Shown here one piece after another: positions 1-4,748 of a stretch of 6,043 nucleotides of DNA. The notes beneath the pieces are model-generated. The model did not search any database and was not told where the DNA came from. It saw only the letters and a program-made list of their open reading frames with translations. This DNA is from an uncultured Verrucomicrobiota bacterium. GTDB taxonomy: Bacteria; Verrucomicrobiota; Verrucomicrobiae; Opitutales; Opitutaceae. The translations under genes were made by a program, and so were the position numbers. Location of the stretch: positions 1-6,043 of the forward strand of contig CAMLQS010000314.1 in NCBI GenBank assembly GCA_946482165.1, read 5' to 3'. Position 1 is the stretch's first letter, and every line of letters starts with the position of its first letter.

Positions 1-1282
1 TGATGTAGCGGCGGGGTTCCTTGAACGGATAGAACTGGGCGGCCCACATCTGGTGTTGGCCGACGCCGGTGGTGATGATGGCGTCGCCCTGGGTGAGTTC
101 GAAGAGCGTGGCGACGGCCTCCTGCGGGACGATGTGGCGGCTCTCCTCGAAGGCGAAGGGATAGTCGCGCTTCCAAGCGGCGCACTGGGTGTGCCACGCC
201 TTGGTGTCGGGCGCGGCGAACTTGACCGCGGCGATGAGCTCGTTGAGGCGCGTGAGGGCGTATTTGATATCCGACGCGACAGGGAATTGGACCCGTTTGT
301 TCTTGTTGTGCTCGGAGGGATCGATGTCGACGTGGACGATGGTCGCGGCGGGGGCGAACTTGTCGACGGCGCCGGTGATGCGGTCGTCGAAACGCGCGCC
401 GAAGCAGAGGAGGAGGTCGGCTTGGTCGACGGCCCAATTGCCGTAGGCGGAGCCGTGCATGCCGAACCAGCGGAGCGAGAGCGGGTGGTCCTCGGGGAAG
501 GCGCCGACGCCCATCAGCGTGGTGGCGACGGGGATGTTGGTCGCGATGGCAAACTTGCGGAGATCCTCGGAAGCCTCGGCCGAAATGAGGCCGCCGCCGG
601 TGTAGAGGATGGGACGCTGGGCTTTCGAGATGAGCTCGAGGATGTGCTTGAGCTGGTCGTCGCTGGCGTGCGGGAACTCGGTGAGGCTCTTGTTGGCGAA
701 CTCGATCGTGGCCGGGAAGACGGGCGTGAGCTTGGCCTGCTGGACGTCCTTCGGGATGTCGATGATGACGGGACCGGGGCGGCCGGAGCGGGCGAGGTAG
801 AAGGCCTCCTTGAAGATGCGGGGCAGGTCGGCGGCGTTGAGCACGAGATAGCTGTGCTTAACGATGGGCAGCGTCATGCCGAAGAAATCGGTCTCCTGGA
901 ACGCGGACTTGCCGATGAACTTGGAGAACACCTGGCCGGTGATGCACACCATCGGGATCGAATCCATGTAGGCGTCGGCGATGCCGGAAACGAGGTTGGT
1001 GGCGCCGGGGCCGGAGGTGGCCATGCACACGCCGACTTTGCCGGACGCGCGGGAGAAGGCCTCGGCCGCGAAGACGCCGCCCTGCTCGTGGCGGGGAAGG
1101 ATGACGCGGACATCGCTGCGACGGGCGAAAGCCTGGTGAAGCTCCTGCGAGGCGCCGCCGGGATAGGCGAAGATGACGTCGACGCCCTCGCGCACGAGGC
1201 ACTCGACGACGGTGTCGGCGCCGTTCATGGCGCGGCCGATCTCGGGTTGCGGGAACGTGGCGGACGTGGCGGAGGCTTTCAT
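1..1282 (-). CDS. ilvB: Acetolactate synthase large (catalytic) subunit, 3' end outside window
   Basis: Acetohydroxyacid synthase catalytic subunit. It condenses two pyruvates to acetolactate, or pyruvate with 2-ketobutyrate, in the first common step of valine, leucine and isoleucine synthesis; it is cytosolic and uses ThDP, Mg and FAD. The 427 codons present cover the N-terminal ThDP-binding domain (about 19-185), the central domain (about 205-345) and the start of the C-terminal ThDP domain. Visible landmarks are YPGGAS (40-45), PRHEQGG with the catalytic Glu66, ATSGPGATN (88-96), ITGQV then SAFQET (114-131), [20 protein letters not shown], and [13 protein letters not shown] near the window edge. 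About 150 more residues are expected. The wording of these motifs is closer to plant AHAS than to the E. coli enzymes (from memory). The start at 1282 has no Shine-Dalgarno; an in-frame Met at 1228 (residue 19, MNGAD) is an alternative and fits the usual N-terminus of the family. A regulatory ilvN may lie downstream, outside the window. Confidence 0.97.
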   Translation of the reverse strand, partial: MKASATSATFPQPEIGRAMNGADTVVECLVREGVDVIFAYPGGASQELHQAFARRSDVRVILPRHEQGGVFAAEAFSRASGKVGVCMATSGPGATNLVSGIADAYMDSIPMVCITGQVFSKFIGKSAFQETDFFGMTLPIVKHSYLVLNAADLPRIFKEAFYLARSGRPGPVIIDIPKDVQQAKLTPVFPATIEFANKSLTEFPHASDDQLKHILELISKAQRPILYTGGGLISAEASEDLRKFAIATNIPVATTLMGVGAFPEDHPLSLRWFGMHGSAYGNWAVDQADLLLCFGARFDDRITGAVDKFAPAATIVHVDIDPSEHNKNKRVQFPVASDIKYALTRLNELIAAVKFAAPDTKAWHTQCAAWKRDYPFAFEESRHIVPQEAVATLFELTQGDAIITTGVGQHQMWAAQFYPFKEPRRYI

Positions 1283-1487
1283 GGTAGTGCGGAGGAAAAA
1301 GGTAAACGGACGAAAAAGCCGGGGCCGCAAGGCGGAGGCAAGAGCGAAGGCGGGGCCGTTCGCCGCCGCCCCGCGGCGGCGAACGGAATGACCAATGCCG
1401 ACTGGCTGATTGGAAACGGTTGGCGGGGTGAAATCGGCGCTTCGGGGCTGGCGCTGGCGCGAGGCGCGGTGCTAGTCCCTTGCGGGC
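1283..1487. promoter_or_regulatory. Divergent intergenic region, presumed to hold ilvB and rhomboid promoters
   Basis: These 205 bp separate divergently transcribed genes and so should hold both promoters. No sigma-70 pair matches well. The best -10-like element on the plus strand is TGCTAGT (1470-1476), about 11 bp before the rhomboid ATG, which would imply a very short leader, but no convincing -35 pairs with it. I found no ATG-initiated leader peptide rich in Ile, Leu or Val for ilvB on the minus strand, so classical ilv attenuation is not supported. Confidence 0.35.
1356..1386. promoter_or_regulatory. Perfect 14-bp inverted repeat between ilvB and the rhomboid gene
   Basis: Arms at 1356-1369 (CCGTTCGCCGCCGC) and 1373-1386 are perfectly complementary around a 3-nt CCC centre. 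The element lies 74 bp upstream of the ilvB start and about 100 bp upstream of the rhomboid start. No T-run follows on either strand, so it is not a standard intrinsic terminator. It could be an operator for a dimeric repressor or a hairpin in the ilvB leader; which one is not visible. A weaker dyad, CCAAT...ATTGG (1392-1413), sits beside it. Confidence 0.6.
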
Positions 1488-2642
1488 ATGATCTTTCCGT
1501 TTCGGATCGAAACCCTTTTCAAACACTACCCCTGGGCGAACTGGGCGTTGATCGCGGCGATCGTCCTCTTTTTCTTTTCCCCGGCCGAGTGGTATGACGA
1601 GGAAACCATCGAGGCCATGGTGTTGCAGGACTGGTCCCTTTCGGGGCTGTTGGGTCATATGCTGTTGCATGCGGGATTCATGCACATGGCGGGAAACATG
1701 GTCGTGCTTTGGGTCTTCGGTAACGCGGTCTGCGGGAATACCAGCAACTGGCTCTACTGGCCGATCTTCGCCGGTCTCGGCGTCGCTGCCGGCGCGGTCC
1801 ACATGCTGATCGACGGCGGCGCGATGGTCGGGGCGAGCGGCGCGATCTACGGGATCGTGGGCATGGCGCTGGCGATGTATCCCTTGAATCGGGTGAGCGT
1901 GGCTTGGTGGTTCTTCATGCGCTTCGGCACCTTTCAAGTTCCCTTGTGGGTATGCGCGCTGGTCTGGGCCATCTTGGACACCATCGGCGCGGTAATGCAG
2001 ACGGGGGAGGTCGCCCATCTGGCTCACTTGGGCGGACTGGCGGCCGGGCTGGCGCTGGGTTGGCTCGCGTTGCGAAACGGGTGGGTGGAGCTGACCGAGT
2101 TCGACAATCGCTCGCTCGAGGAGATTTTTGCGGGAAAAACCTCGGAGGCTCGGCGCGAACGAATCCGTGCCGCGGAGCACGGCGAGGCCGTTCCCCAGCC
2201 GGTCGCGGCCCAAGGCGGACCTTGGGCGCAACAAAGCGCGGCGTCGGGCGATCCGCTCGTGATGCCGGCGAGCCAGGCCATGGTGGACGCCTGGTCGCGG
2301 CGCGCTTCCGGCACGGTGGTTTCGGCGGCCGACGCGGCCGTGATCGAGGCGGGCGGGCCGGACGGGGATCGCAAACGTTTCGAGCTGCTTTACGGCGCAT
2401 CGTTCGCCGCGATGGGTTATTCCTTTCACCGCTCGCTGGCGGACTATTTTCGTCGGGTGTCGAAAGAGCAGGTGTGGCCGCACGAGGGTCCGGCGCTGGC
2501 GAACCTCCTCCGTATGATCGAAGAGGATTTCGCCGCGATGCGCGCGTGCGGGTTCGTGGACGACGACCTGGCGTGGCTGCGCGACGAGGGTCGATTGGCG
2601 GCTTTCCTGCGCCCGCGCGTGGCGGCGGGCTCCGCCAGCTGA
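1488..2642 (+). CDS. Rhomboid family intramembrane serine protease with C-terminal soluble extension
   Basis: Membrane-embedded serine protease of the rhomboid (S54) family, which cuts transmembrane segments of other proteins; its substrate is unknown. The 384 residues split into a six-helix rhomboid core (about 15-197) and a non-membrane tail (about 198-384). The catalytic serine is Ser117 in GASG (115-118), in TM4. The catalytic histidine is His180 in AHLGGLAAG, in TM6. The TM2 motif His57-x3-His61-x4-His66-x3-Asn70 has the same spacing as H141, H145, H150 and N154 of E. coli GlpG, where H150 and N154 help form the oxyanion hole. All expected active-site residues are present, so an active enzyme is likely. 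The tail begins with a charged stretch (EEIFAGKTSEARRERIR), passes through an Ala/Gln/Pro-rich linker and ends in a probably helical region of about 110 residues that I do not recognise. The start is the first Met before TM1 and has no clear Shine-Dalgarno. Confidence 0.95.
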   Translation: MIFPFRIETLFKHYPWANWALIAAIVLFFFSPAEWYDEETIEAMVLQDWSLSGLLGHMLLHAGFMHMAGNMVVLWVFGNAVCGNTSNWLYWPIFAGLGVAAGAVHMLIDGGAMVGASGAIYGIVGMALAMYPLNRVSVAWWFFMRFGTFQVPLWVCALVWAILDTIGAVMQTGEVAHLAHLGGLAAGLALGWLALRNGWVELTEFDNRSLEEIFAGKTSEARRERIRAAEHGEAVPQPVAAQGGPWAQQSAASGDPLVMPASQAMVDAWSRRASGTVVSAADAAVIEAGGPDGDRKRFELLYGASFAAMGYSFHRSLADYFRRVSKEQVWPHEGPALANLLRMIEEDFAAMRACGFVDDDLAWLRDEGRLAAFLRPRVAAGSAS

Positions 2643-2655
2643 ACAGTCAGGGAGT

Positions 2656-2706
2656 CGATGCCTCGTTTTGCATCGGCCTTTGCGGCGCCCAGGTGCGTTT
2701 TGCACC
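2656..2706 (+). repeat. Two tandem hairpins just after the rhomboid gene
   Basis: Hairpin one pairs CGATGC (2656-2661) with GCATCG (2670-2675) around an 8-nt loop. Hairpin two pairs GGTGC (2692-2696) with GCACC (2702-2706) around GTTTT. Both contain the string CGTTTTGCA at the loop and 3' arm. They start 14 bp after the rhomboid stop and could help end its transcript or protect the 3' end, but no T-tract follows, so a terminator call is weak. Confidence 0.4.
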
Positions 2707-2796
2707 CGGAATCCCGCCGCCATCGGTTGGCGTGAAATAAAAACGATTGATGGAAAACGGGTAGCGGGATCGAGCGGCGCATGGCCCGCGGTGTGC

Positions 2797-2824
2797 GGAG
2801 CGTAGTGGGAAAATCCCGCGCTCC
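2797..2824 (+). promoter_or_regulatory. Hairpin abutting the start codon of the DUF5670-like gene
   Basis: GGAGCG (2797-2802) pairs with CGCTCC (2819-2824), and TGGGA (2806-2810) pairs with TCCCG (2814-2818, one T-G wobble) around an AAA loop, leaving a TAG bulge (2803-2805). The 3' arm ends at the base before the ATG at 2825, exactly where the ribosome would load. If transcribed it could limit translation initiation. An AT-rich patch (2733-2757) upstream in otherwise GC-rich DNA may hold the promoter, but I could not define -35/-10 boxes. Confidence 0.4.
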
Positions 2825-2986
2825 ATGAACAACCATTACCTTCTCGCGCTGCTGTTTGTCCTCCTTTGGTCGTGGAGTCTGACGACCGCCAACGCCCTTG
2901 GCGGCTTCGTTCACGTGCCTCTGGTGGCGGCGTTCATCTGCGCGAGCCTTGGCCGCTTTCGGTATCGGCGCGCGGCGCGCGACTAG
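2825..2986 (+). CDS. Small membrane protein, DUF5670 / lmo0937-like (53 aa)
   Basis: A 53-codon gene, easily missed because of its size. The product has a hydrophobic N-terminal helix (about 5-19: LLALLFVLLW), a short turn with ALGGFVHV (25-31), a second hydrophobic segment (31-43) and a basic tail (GRFRYRRAARD). This layout of Leu-rich helix, Trp15, a Gly-Gly-Phe-x-His turn and a second helix matches the lmo0937/DUF5670 family of tiny membrane proteins as I remember it; their biochemical role is unknown. The ATG directly follows a hairpin and there is no Shine-Dalgarno. It is followed 47 bp later by another small membrane gene on the same strand, so the two may be co-transcribed. Coding status rests on the family-like pattern and membrane topology; the exact family is less certain. 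Confidence 0.68.
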   Translation: MNNHYLLALLFVLLWSWSLTTANALGGFVHVPLVAAFICASLGRFRYRRAARD

Positions 2987-3033
2987 CGCGAAAACGGAAT
3001 CGGTCGGCCCAACCCAAATCCCAGATACTTGAA

Positions 3034-3279
3034 ATGAAACTCCGTCACTCCGCCACGCCTCCCGCCTTCTTCCTTCGTTTGTTCCTCTCCATATCCGTGC
3101 TCATCGCGGGCGCGGGGTTCCTGGTGCTCGCCTCAAACGCCGCCGGTTCGTTCCGACAAGTCATTCAAAGCGTGCTCGAGGGCGCGCCGATGGCGCCGGG
3201 CTTTCTCCCCTTCGTCGTCGGGGTGATCTGCATCATCTACGGCATCGTCGGCATCATTTTCCGGCGCGACGACCACTGA
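3034..3279 (+). CDS. Hypothetical two-helix small membrane protein (81 aa)
   Basis: I do not recognise a named family. The product has a basic N-terminus (MKLRH), a first transmembrane helix (about 12-34, FFLRLFLSISVLIAGAGFLV), a short polar extracytoplasmic or cytoplasmic loop (about 35-56, with SFRQVIQSVLEG), a second helix (about 57-76, FLPFVVGVICIIYGIVGIIF) and a charged end (RRDDH). The frame stays open upstream to 2866, but that part overlaps the preceding gene and reads as Arg-rich out-of-frame sequence, so the Met at 3034 just before the hydrophobic region is the better start. The leader is CCCAGATACTTGAA, without a Shine-Dalgarno. It sits between the DUF5670-like and DUF883 genes, consistent with one small-membrane-protein cluster. 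Confidence 0.72.
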   Translation: MKLRHSATPPAFFLRLFLSISVLIAGAGFLVLASNAAGSFRQVIQSVLEGAPMAPGFLPFVVGVICIIYGIVGIIFRRDDH

Positions 3280-3325
3280 GTCCCGCGTCGCCCGTCCACT
3301 TTCTCCCCCCTAACCCACCCATACC

Positions 3326-3643
3326 ATGTCCGCCCTACCCGAGACCTCCGCCCAGACCGACAGCACCATCGATGAGATCAAGGCCCTCCTCGCCGAGGCC
3401 GAAAACGTGATCGCCGCCTCGGGCAACGCGGCGAGCGAGGAAATCTCCTCTCTCAAGGAACGCCTCCGCTCCGCCCTCGATCGCAGCCGCGACACCGCTC
3501 AAAAAGCCATGCAGATGGCCAAGGACGGCGCCACCCAGGCGGACGAGGCGATTCAAACGCATCCCTACGTCGCCATCGGCATAGCCGCCGGCTTCGGCCT
3601 TCTCGTCGGCGCGCTGATCAGCCGCAGCCACTATTCCCGTTAA
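3326..3643 (+). CDS. yqjD: DUF883 family protein, ElaB/YqjD type
   Basis: Tail-anchored inner-membrane protein of the DUF883 family (E. coli ElaB, YqjD, YgaM). YqjD and ElaB are reported to bind ribosomes at the membrane in stationary phase; whether this distant member does so is inference. The 105 residues start with a charged amphipathic region (about 13-75) rich in Ala, Glu, Lys and Gln with heptad-like spacing (IDEIKALLAEAENVI, LKERLRSALDRSRDTAQKA), predicted as a long helix or coiled coil. The family signature follows at the C-terminus: HPYVAIGIAAGFGLLVGALISR (79-100), a single transmembrane segment ending in basic residues, as in YqjD. The leader before the ATG is C-rich (CCCACCCATACC) with no Shine-Dalgarno. 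The next gene, yqjE-like, begins 33 bp after the stop, the same order as in E. coli yqjDEK. Confidence 0.9.
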   Translation: MSALPETSAQTDSTIDEIKALLAEAENVIAASGNAASEEISSLKERLRSALDRSRDTAQKAMQMAKDGATQADEAIQTHPYVAIGIAAGFGLLVGALISRSHYSR

Positions 3644-3676
3644 CCGCGCCCTTTGCGCGCCCGCCCACCCGCTGCG

Positions 3677-4084
3677 ATGAACGCCGAGTCCGCCATCCAC
3701 CTGTTCAAACGCGCCGGCCCGGCGCTGAGCGCGATGCTCGACGGCCTCGGGCATCGCGCGCAGCTCGCGTTGCTCGAAATCACCGAGCTGCGCGATCAGA
3801 TCGCGTCCTCGCTCGTGCTCGGGCTTGCGGCGCTGGTGCTCTCGCTTCTCGGCGGCATCGCGCTGACCTTCGCGATCGCCGCCGCGATCTGGCACCGCGA
3901 AGACCGGGGGCTCTGGCTCGGGCTTCTCACGCTCGTCTACTTCATTACCGCCGGCGTGCTGGCGATGGTGATGACGAAGCGCCTGAAGCGCCTGTCCTTT
4001 CTGCCCGAGACTTCGCGTCAGCTAAACGATGACCGGCTCTGCATCGGTGCGTTGCTTCACGAAGAAAAACATCCCGTGCCATGA
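3677..4084 (+). CDS. yqjE: YqjE-like membrane protein (Phage_holin_3_6 superfamily)
   Basis: A 135-aa protein of the YqjE type, grouped in databases with the putative actinobacterial holin family (DUF1469/Phage_holin_3_6). Its molecular role is unknown and the holin name comes from topology only. It has an N-terminal amphipathic helix (about 13-43, with HRAQLALLEITELRDQ), two adjacent transmembrane helices (about 45-71 and 78-100), and a basic C-terminal stretch (MTKRLKRLSFLPETSRQLNDDR) typical of the family, in which a helix ending in a D-R pair follows the second membrane segment. The Met at 3677 is chosen over one at 3653 because the added residues (MRARPPAA) look like out-of-frame GC-rich sequence and the family begins close to the amphipathic helix. 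The stop overlaps the next start (ATGA, 4081-4084), implying translational coupling. The setting, between yqjD- and yqjK-like genes, supports a stress or envelope role rather than a prophage origin. Confidence 0.86.
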   Translation: MNAESAIHLFKRAGPALSAMLDGLGHRAQLALLEITELRDQIASSLVLGLAALVLSLLGGIALTFAIAAAIWHREDRGLWLGLLTLVYFITAGVLAMVMTKRLKRLSFLPETSRQLNDDRLCIGALLHEEKHPVP

Positions 4085-4398
4085 ACACCCCGTCCGCTCC
4101 CCATGATGGCAATGGCGCCACCCACGCGCCGGCGCGCGCCGCGGGCCCGGCCGAAGCCCGCGCCGCCCGTCGCGAGCGTCTTCTCCTGCTCTGCGCGGTC
4201 GACCGGGCGCGCCTGCGGCTGCTTTGGCGAATGCCGACCAAGCCGCCGTCTCCGCCGCGTTCCTTTGGTTCCGGTCTGCTCAGTCCGCCCGTGCTCGCCG
4301 CGCTTCTGCCCTGGGTGCCTGGAAAGATCGGGCGCTGGAGCCGGCGTATCCGCACGGGCGCTACCATTCTCCGAACAGTCATGCGCGTGGCGGCGTGA
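4081..4398 (+). CDS. YqjK-like small basic protein
   Basis: The 105-aa product has no strong signature alone, but its position and layout resemble E. coli YqjK, the third gene of yqjDEK. After a low-complexity Ala/Pro N-terminus (1-28) come a basic helix [21 protein letters not shown] (30-50), a proline-rich break (52-61), a moderately hydrophobic segment (66-82, [15 protein letters not shown]), and a basic end with [21 protein letters not shown] (82-102). E. coli YqjK likewise has an N-terminal RERR...LL.QI...R.DL helix, a Trp-containing region and a C-terminal RWARR...W segment, from memory. Its ATG overlaps the yqjE stop by 4 bp, so translation is probably coupled. Function is unknown. The frame contains no other credible start. 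The family assignment is an inference from synteny and weak resemblance; the gene itself is fairly secure because of the overlap and unbroken frame. Confidence 0.68.
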   Translation: MNTPSAPHDGNGATHAPARAAGPAEARAARRERLLLLCAVDRARLRLLWRMPTKPPSPPRSFGSGLLSPPVLAALLPWVPGKIGRWSRRIRTGATILRTVMRVAA

Positions 4399-4433
4399 GC
4401 CCCGCGCACCGGGGGCCCGTCGGCCGCCGTTTT
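4389..4433 (+). terminator. Weak terminator-like structure after the yqjK-like gene
   Basis: GGCGGC (4389-4394) can pair with GCCGCC (4423-4428), enclosing an inner hairpin CCCCG (4400-4404) / CGGGG (4410-4414), and TTTT (4430-4433) follows closely. The outer loop is long and such short GC arms arise easily by chance here, so partial termination before the DUF1328 gene is only a possibility. Confidence 0.25.
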
Positions 4434-4468
4434 CTTCACGAGTCGGACAACCTCAATCCCTGTTTCCC

Positions 4469-4642
4469 ATGCTCCGTTGGACCCTCATATTCCTCGTCGT
4501 CGCCTTGATCGCCGGACTCCTTGGTTTCGTCGGCATCGCCGGCGCCGCCGCCGGCATCGCGAAGATCATTTTCTACATCTTCCTCGCCCTGCTGGTCATC
4601 TCGCTCGTCGCGGGCATGTTTGGAGGAGGACGCCGGACTTGA
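4469..4642 (+). CDS. DUF1328 domain-containing small membrane protein, YtjA type (57 aa)
   Basis: A 57-aa integral membrane protein of the DUF1328/YtjA family. Almost the whole sequence follows the family pattern: [20 protein letters not shown] (1-20) is helix one, [12 protein letters not shown] (22-33) is the conserved small-residue turn, and [18 protein letters not shown] (34-51) is helix two, ending in a Gly/Arg tail (GGGRRT). The length is normal for the family. These proteins are widespread, of unknown biochemical function, and often sit near other small stress-associated membrane genes, as here. The Met at 4469 is the family start; the same frame stays open upstream to 4103, but that part overlaps the yqjK-like gene in another frame and is not family-like. 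The leader CTGTTTCCC lacks a Shine-Dalgarno. It lies 70 bp after the yqjK-like stop and may be in the same operon. Confidence 0.92.
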   Translation: MLRWTLIFLVVALIAGLLGFVGIAGAAAGIAKIIFYIFLALLVISLVAGMFGGGRRT

Positions 4643-4656
4643 TCAGCCCGGGCGTC

Positions 4657-4729
4657 CGCCCACCCGGCGGCCTCTTGAATTGCCGCCGCGACGGCGCGGC
4701 GGTGGGCGCGGCCGCACCTTTCTGTTTTT
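4657..4729 (+). terminator. Possible intrinsic terminator between the DUF1328 gene and the exported-protein gene
   Basis: A perfect 7-bp hairpin, CGGCGGC (4665-4671) / GCCGCCG (4682-4688) with a 10-nt loop, is nested inside outer arms CGCCCACC (4657-4664) / GGTGGGCG (4701-4708). A T-rich stretch (CTTTCTGTTTTT, 4718-4729) follows after about 9 bp of GC-rich sequence. The T-tract is not directly adjacent, so this may be a partial terminator or attenuator rather than an efficient one. It would separate the small-membrane-protein operon from the next gene. Confidence 0.4.
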
Positions 4730-4748
4730 CACCCCAACCCCTTTGCTC

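Noticed and set aside
1283..1487. ilv attenuator with a leader peptide
   Set aside because: The minus strand here has no ATG-started short frame rich in Ile, Leu or Val, and the strong hairpin lacks a following T-run.
53..1597. 514-codon open frame on the plus strand opposite ilvB
   Set aside because: It is antisense to a certain ilvB, is rich in Gly, Asp, Glu, Val and Arg repeats typical of a GC-rich shadow frame, and overlaps the rhomboid start.
2692..2706. Sigma-54-like GG...GC spacing in GGTGCGTTTTGCACC
   Set aside because: Only 8 bp separate the GG and GC dinucleotides where the -24/-12 promoter needs 10; the sequence is better explained as a small hairpin.
858..2723. 621-codon open frame on the minus strand spanning the rhomboid gene and the ilvB 5' part
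   Set aside because: It reads as Arg/Pro/His-rich sequence with no motif, lies antisense to the rhomboid frame that carries the catalytic motifs, and shares its right frame position with neither gene; high GC produces such shadow frames.
1904..2740. 278-codon plus-strand frame inside the rhomboid gene
   Set aside because: Arg/Gly-rich out-of-frame reading of the same DNA; the overlapping frame has membrane helices and rhomboid active-site motifs.
3677..4084. Possible prophage holin, suggesting a phage remnant
   Set aside because: The family is named after phage holins, but the neighbours are yqjD- and yqjK-like genes and no lysis, integrase or structural phage gene is present.
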